A stretch of 19,689 bases of DNA from DATLFP01 sp035540955 (GCA_035540955.1 DATLFP010000012.1:1-19689); one strand, 5' to 3'. Shown: positions 1-6,429, counted from the stretch's first letter. A program made the numbers and translations. The notes: generated by a model from the letters alone, not told the origin.

Positions 1-738
1 GTGCTGACACCGACGGGGGCAGCCGTGATCGACCGGGTACGCGTGTACGAGTGGATCGATCTCGCTCCGGACCTGGCGCGGCCGGTGTCGGTCGAGCGCG
101 CCACCGAGGTCGGCGACCTCCTCGGGCGCATCCATCGACTCGGGATCCCACCGGTCGGGGAGACCAACGCCTGGTATCTCTCACCTCCTTCGGAAGCGCA
201 GTGGAGGCAGGTGTTCGACGATGCGCGATCACGCGACGTGACCTCTCCGTGGATCGATGTCACCGAGGCCGACACCGACTTCCTGCTCGAGGTCGGTCGA
301 CGGTTCACGGTCACACCGGAGGCTTCGCTGATCACGGCTCATGGCGACTTCCGGCCCGGCAACGTCCTGCCATCGCAGGACGACGGTCGGCTCGTCGTGC
401 TCGACTGGGAGAACGCAGGGCCCCTGACCGCCGATGCCGAGCTCGCGTGCGCCCTGGTCGAGTGGACCTCGAACGAGGAGGGCGAGGTCGACGTCGACGC
501 CGCTCGTGCGCTGGTCGCCGCGTACGGCGACGACACCACGCCGATCACCGAGTCGTCGTTCGCGATGTGGGTGGTGACGTCGCTGAACTTCCTGCGGGTG
601 CTGCTCGAGAACCTCGTCTACGACTTCGAGGGCAACGACCCCGGCTTCGCCGACGCAAGGCTTCCGTTCCATGCCCCCGACCGTCTGCGGGCCGCCATCG
701 AGGCGATCGACGTGCTCGTGCAGAGCTGCGGGCGATGA
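1..738 (+). CDS. APH-fold phosphotransferase, 5'-truncated by window edge
   Basis: This is the C-terminal 245 residues of a kinase with the aminoglycoside phosphotransferase / choline kinase fold. The catalytic loop reads HGDFRPGNVL (residues 114-123), with the expected catalytic Asp and metal-binding Asn. LDWENAG (134-140) is the second metal-binding Asp motif, in the DFG-like position. The usual N-terminal ATP-binding lobe is absent, and the visible sequence starts near the inter-lobe hinge (VYEWIDL). The GTG at base 1 is therefore probably internal, and the gene begins left of the window. The family phosphorylates small-molecule hydroxyls (antibiotics, choline, homoserine, sugars), but the substrate cannot be read from the sequence. 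The next gene starts 41 bp downstream. Fold assignment is strong; resistance to any drug is not implied. Confidence 0.85.
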   Translation: MLTPTGAAVIDRVRVYEWIDLAPDLARPVSVERATEVGDLLGRIHRLGIPPVGETNAWYLSPPSEAQWRQVFDDARSRDVTSPWIDVTEADTDFLLEVGRRFTVTPEASLITAHGDFRPGNVLPSQDDGRLVVLDWENAGPLTADAELACALVEWTSNEEGEVDVDAARALVAAYGDDTTPITESSFAMWVVTSLNFLRVLLENLVYDFEGNDPGFADARLPFHAPDRLRAAIEAIDVLVQSCGR

Positions 739-751
739 CGGCGAGCGCGAG

Positions 752-769
752 GTGGGTGTAGGCCGGTGT
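752..769 (+). repeat. Flanking direct repeat, upstream copy
   Basis: GTGGGTGTAGGCCGGTGT lies just upstream of the sigma-like gene and matches 1158-1175 at 16 of 18 positions. It is followed by a GGAGG Shine-Dalgarno (772-776) only 3 nt from the ATG at 780. The downstream copy is also followed by GAGG. Confidence 0.6.
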
Positions 770-779
770 CTGGAGGGAG

Positions 780-1157
780 ATGCCCGGCTACGACCCGACC
801 TTCTGGGAGCTGCCGTTCGATCCCGGGGACCTGGACGCGCTCCCCGAGGTCGTCCTGGACGCGCCCGCGGAACCTCGCGATCCAGCGGCCGAGCGGGCGC
901 GCCGGGAGGTGCTGGCCGGGATCGCCGAGATCGTGCGGTCAGGGCTGACCGACAAGCAGCGGCGGATCGTCGAGCTGTACTTCTACGACGGCCGCACGCA
1001 GGTGGAGATCGCAGCCGAGCTCGGCATCAGCCAGCAGGTCGTGTCCCGACAGCTGTTCGGCGTCATCCGGGGCGGTCGGCGCGTGGGCGGCGCGATCGCA
1101 CGCATGCGCAAGCTGTGCGATCAGAACGGCTGGGATCCCGCGGGGTGGATCTCCTGA
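780..1157 (+). CDS. Short sigma-70 region 4-like helix-turn-helix protein
   Basis: This 125-residue protein has a C-terminal half (about 57-98) resembling sigma-70 region 4. LTDKQRRIVELYFYDG is the first-helix motif, and EIAAELGISQQVVSRQL is the helix-turn-helix with its recognition helix. No region 2 is present, so it cannot be a complete sigma factor. It is better viewed as a stand-alone DNA-binding regulator or an anti-/co-sigma-like protein. The N-terminal 50 residues are acidic and proline-rich (PGYDPTFWELPFDPGDLD). The ATG at 780 follows GGAGG at an unusually short 3-nt spacing. Near-identical 18-bp repeats flank the gene (752-769 and 1158-1175), which could be its own operators or the borders of a duplicated unit. 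Target and role are unknown. Confidence 0.8.
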   Translation: MPGYDPTFWELPFDPGDLDALPEVVLDAPAEPRDPAAERARREVLAGIAEIVRSGLTDKQRRIVELYFYDGRTQVEIAAELGISQQVVSRQLFGVIRGGRRVGGAIARMRKLCDQNGWDPAGWIS

Positions 1158-1175
1158 GTGGGTGTATGCCCGTGT
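1158..1175 (+). repeat. Flanking direct repeat, downstream copy
   Basis: GTGGGTGTATGCCCGTGT begins immediately after the TGA stop (1155-1157) of the sigma-like gene and repeats 752-769 with two mismatches. An SD-like GAGG (1177-1180) and a GTG (1182) follow, echoing the layout of the upstream copy. A 48-codon open frame runs from that GTG to 1328, but I do not call it a gene. Confidence 0.6.
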
Positions 1176-1203
1176 AGAGGTGTGAAGTACACGATCGCCG
1201 GTG

Positions 1204-1232
1204 GGGACTCATCACCAGAGAGTCTGAGATGT
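1204..1232 (+). repeat. Tandem hairpin repeat, copy A
   Basis: This 29-bp unit matches 1264-1292 at 25 of 29 positions, exactly 60 bp apart. It holds an inverted repeat, GACTC (1206-1210) and GAGTC (1220-1224), around a 9-nt loop. Three of the four differences between copies fall in the loop and none in the arms. Confidence 0.65.
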
Positions 1233-1251
1233 CCCGGGGCTGAGCAGGCCG

Positions 1252-1265
1252 CCTCCGCAAGGAGG
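1252..1265 (+). other. Small hairpin with GCAA tetraloop between repeats
   Basis: CCTCC, GCAA, GGAGG forms a 5-bp stem closed by a GNRA-type tetraloop. Its 3' arm is a perfect Shine-Dalgarno sequence and lies 6 nt before a TTG (1272). That TTG would start an 18-codon frame ending at 1328, overlapping the alternative HEAT-gene start at 1322. It may be a leader or chance. Confidence 0.35.
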
Positions 1266-1292
1266 GACTCATTGCCAAAGAGTCTGAAATGT
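1264..1292 (+). repeat. Tandem hairpin repeat, copy B
   Basis: This is the second copy of the unit at 1204-1232. Arms GACTC (1266-1270) and GAGTC (1280-1284) are kept intact around a changed loop. Its last bases overlap the possible ATG start (1289) of the HEAT-repeat gene. Confidence 0.65.
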
Positions 1293-1969
1293 GTCGGGCA
1301 TGTGCAAGGGCGCCCACCGTCGTGTTGACCGTCGACCAGCTGCGAGAGCGGGCGCGGAAGACGGTCGGCCTCGGCGGCCCGGACGGACCACCCGTCCCGG
1401 CCGCCGAGGTCCTCCCGCACCTCGACAGCGGTGATCGCAACGTGCGCGTCGCCGCCCTGCGGGTGCTGGCGTTCTCGGACGAGCCGGCGGCGGCGGACGG
1501 CATCCTCCGCGGCCTCGACGATCCGGTGAAGCGGGTGCGCGAGGTCGCCGCGAAGAGCAGCATCCGCTTCCTCGGCGACCAGCGGGTCATCGACCGGCTG
1601 CGCCGTGCCGTCGAAGACGACGAGACCGGCTCATGCCGACCTGCCCTCGAGATCCTCGGCGGCGTGTACCACGCGCCCTACGGTCTGATGGCGGTCGAGC
1701 CCGTCGCCGAAGCCATGGCTGCGCTGGCCGCGATCCCCGCGCACCGCCAACAGGTGCTCGCCTCGCTGCTGCGAGCGCGCGCGCTGACCGACGACGTCGC
1801 GGCGGTCCTCCGGGACTTCGTGCGTGACGGCAGCAAGGAGGAGGCCGTCGCCGCCACCCGTCGGCTCTGCGGCCTCCGCATCGAGCGGCGCGAGCTCATT
1901 GACGAAGACATCCTCCGCACCGCCGAGCCGGCGCGGGGGCACCTCTGGTACTGGATCAGAGCCGACTGA
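1289..1969 (+). CDS. HEAT-repeat / PBS-lyase-like repeat protein
   Basis: This is a 226-residue soluble protein built of alpha-helical repeats. Residues about 39-100 show two clear HEAT-like helix pairs: one around VLPHLDSGDRNVRVAALRVL, and one around ILRGLDDPVKRVREVAAKS. More degenerate helices follow to the end. Such proteins are binding scaffolds; no catalytic motif is seen. The start is uncertain. The ATG at 1289 falls at the edge of tandem repeat copy B. GTG at 1322 (codon 12) removes a Cys/Arg-rich stretch (MCRACARAP) that does not look like part of the fold, and I consider it equally likely. Neither has a convincing Shine-Dalgarno. The gene converges on the CPBP gene, with a hairpin between the two stops. 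No specific partner can be named. Confidence 0.75.
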   Translation: MCRACARAPTVVLTVDQLRERARKTVGLGGPDGPPVPAAEVLPHLDSGDRNVRVAALRVLAFSDEPAAADGILRGLDDPVKRVREVAAKSSIRFLGDQRVIDRLRRAVEDDETGSCRPALEILGGVYHAPYGLMAVEPVAEAMAALAAIPAHRQQVLASLLRARALTDDVAAVLRDFVRDGSKEEAVAATRRLCGLRIERRELIDEDILRTAEPARGHLWYWIRAD

Positions 1970-1992
1970 CTGGGTCCTGAGCGATGCTCAGG

Positions 1993-2020
1993 GCCGACGC
2001 CCCCATCTTGTGGGCGCGGC
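1993..2020. terminator. Hairpin between convergent genes
   Basis: GCCG-A-CGCCC pairs with GGGCG-CGGC, giving 9 base pairs with one bulged A and a 9-nt loop. It lies between the HEAT-gene stop (1969) and the CPBP stop (2027), so it could end transcription from both sides. There is no U-tract, as is common in high-GC actinobacteria. Confidence 0.5.
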
Positions 2021-2026
2021 CGCGCG

Positions 2027-2785
2027 TCACGCCGGCCGGCCGCCGGCCTGGGGCGCCCGTAGCCGGCGGCTCACCACGAGGGCGGCCGCGACGATGGCGG
2101 CCAACTGGGCGACGTCGGCGGCCGTTCCTCGACCGGGAAGGATCTCGCCGGCGGCGTTGCCGAGCGCGTGTGCGAGGAGCGGTGCCGCGAGCAGCCAACC
2201 GGATCGCTCGTAGGCCCACGTGAGCAGGATCGACAAGGCGGGGAGCTCGACCAGGGACGCCGCGAACCAGCCCAGCCCTCGGTCGGCCTGGTAGGTGCCG
2301 CTGGCGAAGTACAGCGGGAGATGCCAGAGCGCCCAGACGGCCCCGACTCGGAGGCTCGCTCCACTCGGGCCGTACCGGTCGATCCAGGGGCCGAGCAGCG
2401 TGCCTCGCCATCCCGGCTCCTCGCCGATGCCGGCGAGCAGGCCGAAGCCCAGCGCGCCGAGCGCCGTCACCAGGGCCGGTCGTTGGAGCTCGTCGGTGGC
2501 GGCCGCCGCGATCGTTGCCGCGAGCGCGGGGCCGACGGCGACGGCCAACACCGGCCCCCACCCGGCACCGAGGCGGTCGGCGCGCAGCGCGCTGCGCACG
2601 AGCTCTCGGCGCTCGCGACCGCTTCGTCCTGCGAGCGCCGCGACGAGCGGCCCGCTCCCGCCGAGGAGCAGGAGCGGCGCCGGCCCGTGATCCAGGCCGC
2701 CCAGCGCAGCAAGGGTCCACCACGACGGCCAGGTGATCCCGAAGGTGGTGGCGAGGTAGCGCCGGACCCGGCGTGAGGGTGTCAT
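2027..2785 (-). CDS. CPBP-family intramembrane metalloprotease
   Basis: This 252-residue multi-pass membrane protein belongs to the CPBP (CAAX protease and bacteriocin-processing, ABI/Rce1-like) family. The diagnostic motifs are present: GEEPGWRG with the paired Glu and Arg (E122, E123, R127), WHLPLY (H155), and HALGN (H206, N210). Several hydrophobic helices surround them. The family cleaves substrates within the membrane; some members process prenylated proteins or give self-immunity to bacteriocins. The substrate here is unknown. The ATG at 2785 overlaps the TGA of the upstream TetR gene (ATGA), so the two genes should be translationally coupled and TetR probably controls this protease. 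All key residues are intact, so activity is likely. Confidence 0.88.
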   Translation of the reverse strand: MTPSRRVRRYLATTFGITWPSWWTLAALGGLDHGPAPLLLLGGSGPLVAALAGRSGRERRELVRSALRADRLGAGWGPVLAVAVGPALAATIAAAATDELQRPALVTALGALGFGLLAGIGEEPGWRGTLLGPWIDRYGPSGASLRVGAVWALWHLPLYFASGTYQADRGLGWFAASLVELPALSILLTWAYERSGWLLAAPLLAHALGNAAGEILPGRGTAADVAQLAAIVAAALVVSRRLRAPQAGGRPA

Positions 2786-3342
2786 CGGGATTCGGTCAGC
2801 AGGTCGAGCACCGACTTCATGAGCTTCTCGGCGTCGACGGCGTCGTCGGTGTAGTGCTGCTGCGCCAGCCCGGCAGCAACGGCGGCGACGATGGCTGCGG
2901 CCGCGTCGGCGTCGACCCGAAGCCGGAGGCCGGACGACTCCAGGAGACGGGACATCTCCCGCCGGAGCCGGGCGTGTGACGCGCGCTGCCACTCCCGCGT
3001 CGTGTCGGCCGCCCCTCGGTTGCGGAGTCCGAACAGGCGAAACTCCATGCCGAGCAGTGCCCACTGCCGCTGCGCCGCGAGACCGCGTGCCCACGAGCGA
3101 GCCCACGCCGCAGTGGTCTTCCCGGCGATCCCGGCCAGCACCTCGTCGTCGTGACCGAGGGCGGCTGCGACGAACAGGGCCTCCTTGCTCGGGAACCGCG
3201 AGTAGACCGCCCCCTTCGTGAGTCCGGCCGCCGCCGCCACGGCATCGACGCTGGCTCCGTCGACGCCGCGCGCTGCGAAGACGGCCCGTGCCGCGTCCAG
3301 GACCGCGGTCTCCACCAGCGAGCTCGCGCCAGACGTCCCCAC
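2782..3342 (-). CDS. TetR-family transcriptional regulator
   Basis: This 186-residue protein is of typical TetR size. The N-terminal helix-turn-helix lies at about residues 31-54 (SVDAVAAAAGLTKGAVYSRF), followed by the usual FPSKEALF helix-4 motif. The C-terminal half is an all-helical ligand-binding and dimerisation domain without recognisable ligand specificity. The gene starts at GTG 3342, with no Shine-Dalgarno in front. A TAGTAT -10 box ends at 3352, so the mRNA is probably leaderless or nearly so. That promoter lies inside a 35-bp palindrome (3351-3385), the natural autoregulatory operator. The stop overlaps the ATG of the CPBP protease gene, making a two-gene operon. The ligand is unknown. 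Confidence 0.92.
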   Translation of the reverse strand: MGTSGASSLVETAVLDAARAVFAARGVDGASVDAVAAAAGLTKGAVYSRFPSKEALFVAAALGHDDEVLAGIAGKTTAAWARSWARGLAAQRQWALLGMEFRLFGLRNRGAADTTREWQRASHARLRREMSRLLESSGLRLRVDADAAAAIVAAVAAGLAQQHYTDDAVDAEKLMKSVLDLLTESR

Positions 3343-3350
3343 GAAGTCAG

Positions 3351-3385
3351 GATACTACTCAGTATTTCTAGTACTGTGTAGTATC
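3351..3385 (-). promoter_or_regulatory. TetR promoter inside a 35-bp palindromic operator
   Basis: Left arm GATACTACTCAGTA (3351-3364) and right arm TACTGTGTAGTATC (3372-3385) are inverted copies with 13 of 14 positions matching, around a 7-nt centre. The block is AT-rich against about 70% GC around it. On the minus strand TACACA (3380-3375) and TAGTAT (3357-3352), 17 bp apart, fit -35 and -10 boxes, so a bound repressor would block them. The TAG stop of the upstream gene (3370-3368) lies in the centre. Confidence 0.8.
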
Positions 3386-4018
3386 GCCGCCGGTGCCGGT
3401 GCCGGTGCCGGTGCCGGTGCCGGTGAGCGCGCCGGCGCGCCGCTCGCGCCGCGCCACGGCGATGCCGGCATCCCAGCCGGGTGCCCGCCCGTGCTGCGGC
3501 GGCCGTCCGGCGCGATCGGCGACGCCGGCGGTCTCGAGCGTCCAGGAGACGATGGAGTTCGAGTTCCACATCTCTCCGGCTCGGAGCTCGTCGCGACCCC
3601 AGACCGCGGAGGGAACCAGCGGCAAGGTGTCGAGTACCCGCCGAACTTCGTCGCCATCGGTGGAGATCACGACCGGGCTGTCGATCGCGAAGCCGATGTC
3701 GGGGATGACGCCGTCGAGCCAGCAGCGGATCTCGTAGCGGAACACCCGCAGCCGGGCGAGCGCCCGGCTCCCGACGGCTCCGCCCCCGACCACGCCGCGG
3801 TCGCCGATCGTGGTGGACCGCGGCACCGGGGTCATCTCGGCGAAGTAGCGACCCTCGGCCGTGTTCGCGACGAGCGCCGAGTGGAACAGCGGCCGGGGCG
3901 GTCGCCGTTGGACCATCGACGTGATCCGTTCGTAGATCCGACCGGAGGTGCGGACGACTCGCGCGCCCGCACCGAGCGGGATCCAGTAGAGCTCGAGCCG
4001 GTCACGCACGTGACCCAC
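3368..4018 (-). CDS. Conserved protein of unknown function with Thr-Gly repeat tail
   Basis: I do not recognise a named family, but the sequence looks like a real, constrained protein of 216 residues. It has motif-like blocks: ELYWIPLGAG (9-18), PLFHSALV (43-50), GDRGVVGGGAVGSR (72-85), FRYEIRCWLDGVIPD (93-107) and GEMWNSNSIVSWTL (148-161). There is no signal peptide or membrane segment. The conserved-looking His46 and the later NSNS recall the His and Asn-Cys spacing of permuted papain-like proteins, but Ser would replace Cys; this is speculation. The last 18 residues are (TG)6-GDTTQY, encoded by a hexanucleotide repeat and by half of the TetR operator. The start is GTG 4018, or GTG 4009, which has a better-spaced GGAG. 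Confidence 0.7.
   Translation of the reverse strand: MGHVRDRLELYWIPLGAGARVVRTSGRIYERITSMVQRRPPRPLFHSALVANTAEGRYFAEMTPVPRSTTIGDRGVVGGGAVGSRALARLRVFRYEIRCWLDGVIPDIGFAIDSPVVISTDGDEVRRVLDTLPLVPSAVWGRDELRAGEMWNSNSIVSWTLETAGVADRAGRPPQHGRAPGWDAGIAVARRERRAGALTGTGTGTGTGTGGDTTQY
3391..3426. repeat. Hexanucleotide tandem repeat (CGGTGC)5 plus partial unit
   Basis: Five perfect CGGTGC units (3391-3420) and a sixth, CGGTGA, lie 5 bp from the TetR operator. On the minus strand they encode the Thr-Gly dipeptide tail of the 3368-4018 gene. Unit number can change by slippage without breaking that frame. Confidence 0.9.
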
Positions 4019-4086
4019 TCTCCGATGCTGTCCTGTCGGCGGCTAGGGCCGAACGTCCAAACGCGCCCAGACGGACATGCGACCGG

Positions 4087-6405
4087 TCACGAGTGCGTGC
4101 GGGGGCCCCGGGTGCCGACGCCGGCGGTGGTGCGGCGGCGGGGCCGAGGCTTCCGCGGCGGCAGGGTTTCGACCACCGGGTCGTTCCCGACGGTGTCGCT
4201 CGGCATCCACTTGCTCGCCCACTGCAACCCGCCGACGTCGACGTCGGCGGCCGAGATGGGCCGGCCATAGAGGAACCCCTGGCCGATCGTGCAGCCCAGC
4301 TTGCGGAGCATCTCGGCTTCGCTGGCCGTCTCCACGCCCTCGGCCACCACGACGAGGTCGAGCTCGGCGCCGAGGGAGATGATCGACCGGACGATCGCCC
4401 GGATGCCGGCGTCGACGTCGACACCGGTCACGAAGCTGCGGTCGATCTTCAGGACGTGGACCGGGAACTCGTGAAGGTACGTCAGGCTGGCCCACCCGGT
4501 GCCGAAGTCGTCGATCGAGATGCCCACGCCGAGGGAGGCGAGCTCGGTGAGGATCGTCCTCGCCTGGGTGATGTCCTCGACGAGGGCCGTCTCGGTCACC
4601 TCGAGCCAGAGTGCGTTCAGGGGGAGGCCGGAGCGCTCCGCGGTCGTGATGATCCGGTCAGCGAGCATCGGGTCCGAGAGCTCCCGGGCGGACAGGTTGA
4701 CGGCGAGGTTCACGGCGGTCCCGTCCCGCCGCCATGCCGCGACCTGGTCGGTCGCCTCGCGCAGGATGTTCGATCCGAGCTCGACGATCAGCCCGCTGCG
4801 CTCGGCGATGTCGATGAAGGCGGCCGGCTCGAGCAGGCCTCGCTCCGGATGGCGCCAGCGAGCGAGGGCTTCGACGGTGATCACCTTCCCATCGGCGAGC
4901 GTGACGACGGGCTGGTAGTGGACGGTGAACTCACGGTGATCCAGCCCCCGGCGCACATCGGCGATGTCGTCGTCGGTCGGCTCCGGCGGTGCCGCGACCG
5001 CTCGGGGACGGACCAACCGGTTCACGGAGACGACGCCGATCGGTTCGCCGGCCTCACTCTTGACCTGGCTCACGGACGCCCGGGCGGTGATCACGGTGCC
5101 GTCCTTCGTGGGTTGCCGGCCCATGCCCCGCCAGCGGCCGGTGGCCTCCAGGTCCGACCACGGAGGGTTCGGTGTGTCACGCTCGGCGAGCCAGGTGATC
5201 GTGTCGAAGAGGTGGCGCCCGAGCACCTCGCTCTCGGCCCAGCCGTAGATGCGCTCGGCGGCCCGGTTCCAGCTCCGGATGTGCAGGTGGATGTCGGTGG
5301 CGATGACGGCGTCGGTGACCTCGCTCAGCACGCCTGTGCACAGCTGCCCCATGCGCGCCGAGCTGGTCGCCGCGAAGCGCAGCTCGACTCGCGACGCGGC
5401 CTGGCCCTGCCAGTCGACCGCGGCAGATCTGACTTCGAGCGGGATCTCCTCGCCGTCGGCTCGCAGCGCGAGGAGCACCTGCGAGCGGGGAGTCCCACCG
5501 TCGGCGATCAGCGCCTGACGTTCGGCGGCCGACTCCTTCGACCCTGCCGCGACCAGGTTGGTGGCGCGCATGTCGATCAGGTCGGCCGCCTGCTCATGAC
5601 CGAGCATCGCCGCCGCGGCGATGTCGGCCTGCACGATGTGACCGTGGACGACGACGATGACGCCGACCAGCCCGGTGCCGTCGCCGACGCGCGAGGTCGC
5701 GGGCGGCGTCGGCGAGGGGAGGTCGAACCGGTAGCCCGACCCGCGCACCGTCTTCAGCATCACCGGCCGGCTCGGATCGGCTTCGATCTTCGCTCGCAGC
5801 CGTCGGACGTGCTCGGTGACGGTCGCGGTGCTCTGCCACTCGGGTTCGGAGCTCCAGACCATGCGCAGAAGCTCGTCCCGGGTGAAGACGTGGCCGGGCC
5901 GGGCGGCCAGGAACGCCAGGAGGGACAGCTCCATCGCGGTGACCTCGACGGGGGTGTCGCCGACCTCGAGGGTCCGCGCCTCGAGGTCGATGACGAGCGG
6001 ACCGGCGCGCAGCGACCGTCCGCTTCGGGTGCGCCGGCGGAGGACGGCCAGGACCCGCGCCGTCAGCTCCCGGGCGTAGAACGGGGTGATGACGTAGTCG
6101 TCGGCCCCGAGGTTCAGCGCCCGGACGCGGTCCTCGTCGGTGGTCTCGCCACTCATGACCAGGACGTGGGCCTCGGATCCGATGGCGGTGAGGTGTTCGA
6201 GCACCTCGATCCCCGACCCGTCGGGGAGCGCGAGCCCGAGGATCACGATGTCGGGCCGGCGGTCGCCCACGAAGGCGACGGCCTCGGCGACGGTGCCTGC
6301 TTCGTGGACCTCGATGCCGTGCGGCAGGAGGCCGTCGCGCACCAGGTGGCGCGTCGCACGATCGTCTTCGACGAGGAGCGCCAGCATCGGCGTTGCCTGG
6401 ATCAT
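4087..6405 (-). CDS. Pseudo-receiver / OmpR winged-helix / PAS / EAL fusion protein
   Basis: This 772-residue protein is predicted to hydrolyse cyclic-di-GMP and bind DNA. Domains in order: receiver (about 7-122), OmpR/PhoB winged helix (132-228, ending VRGSGYRF), weak PAS-like region (245-345), PAS (353-465), EAL (480-725), and a basic Pro/Arg tail. The receiver keeps acidic E13/D14 and S85. However, the phospho-acceptor Asp is Gly57 (VILGLALPDG, codon GGG) and the conserved Lys is Thr107 (DDYVITPF), so normal phosphorylation is unlikely. The EAL site looks intact: EAL (512-514), N570, E602, DDFGTG (632-637), K653, E689 and Q709. The ATG at 6405 follows a GGGAGG Shine-Dalgarno at 7 nt, which can be trapped in a hairpin. 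A GGDEF cyclase gene lies upstream on the same strand. Confidence 0.9.
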   Translation of the reverse strand: MIQATPMLALLVEDDRATRHLVRDGLLPHGIEVHEAGTVAEAVAFVGDRRPDIVILGLALPDGSGIEVLEHLTAIGSEAHVLVMSGETTDEDRVRALNLGADDYVITPFYARELTARVLAVLRRRTRSGRSLRAGPLVIDLEARTLEVGDTPVEVTAMELSLLAFLAARPGHVFTRDELLRMVWSSEPEWQSTATVTEHVRRLRAKIEADPSRPVMLKTVRGSGYRFDLPSPTPPATSRVGDGTGLVGVIVVVHGHIVQADIAAAAMLGHEQAADLIDMRATNLVAAGSKESAAERQALIADGGTPRSQVLLALRADGEEIPLEVRSAAVDWQGQAASRVELRFAATSSARMGQLCTGVLSEVTDAVIATDIHLHIRSWNRAAERIYGWAESEVLGRHLFDTITWLAERDTPNPPWSDLEATGRWRGMGRQPTKDGTVITARASVSQVKSEAGEPIGVVSVNRLVRPRAVAAPPEPTDDDIADVRRGLDHREFTVHYQPVVTLADGKVITVEALARWRHPERGLLEPAAFIDIAERSGLIVELGSNILREATDQVAAWRRDGTAVNLAVNLSARELSDPMLADRIITTAERSGLPLNALWLEVTETALVEDITQARTILTELASLGVGISIDDFGTGWASLTYLHEFPVHVLKIDRSFVTGVDVDAGIRAIVRSIISLGAELDLVVVAEGVETASEAEMLRKLGCTIGQGFLYGRPISAADVDVGGLQWASKWMPSDTVGNDPVVETLPPRKPRPRRRTTAGVGTRGPRTHS

Positions 6406-6412
6406 GCAGATT

Positions 6413-6429
6413 CCTCCCCGACCGGGAGG
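6413..6429 (-). promoter_or_regulatory. Hairpin covering the Shine-Dalgarno of the EAL-fusion gene
   Basis: On the minus-strand transcript CCTCCC, a 5-nt loop (GGTCG), then GGGAGG form a perfect 6-bp stem. The 3' arm is exactly the Shine-Dalgarno, 7 nt before the ATG at 6405, so folding would hide the ribosome site. The rest of the 187-bp gap (6406-6592) holds a CGTCGA-AG-TCGACG palindrome (6463-6476), but I find no convincing promoter. Confidence 0.5.

Noticed and set aside
1..738. The phosphotransferase considered as an antibiotic-resistance gene.
   Set aside because: Only the shared kinase fold is visible and the N-terminal lobe lies outside the window. Nothing identifies a drug substrate.
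1182..1328. A 48-codon frame with an internal repeated motif DSxPxSLxC.
   Set aside because: GAGG is only 1 nt from its GTG. All differences between the two repeated segments are amino-acid changing while the hairpin arms are kept, so DNA or RNA structure explains the repeat better than a peptide.
3391..3426. The CGGTGC repeats considered as a CRISPR-like or integration array.
   Set aside because: Units are 6 bp with no spacers; it is a simple tandem repeat inside a coding tail.
3218..4270. A 350-codon plus-strand open frame running over the TetR operator.
   Set aside because: It spans the operator, the hexanucleotide repeat and parts of three minus-strand genes. The composition is low-complexity and there is no recognisable domain.
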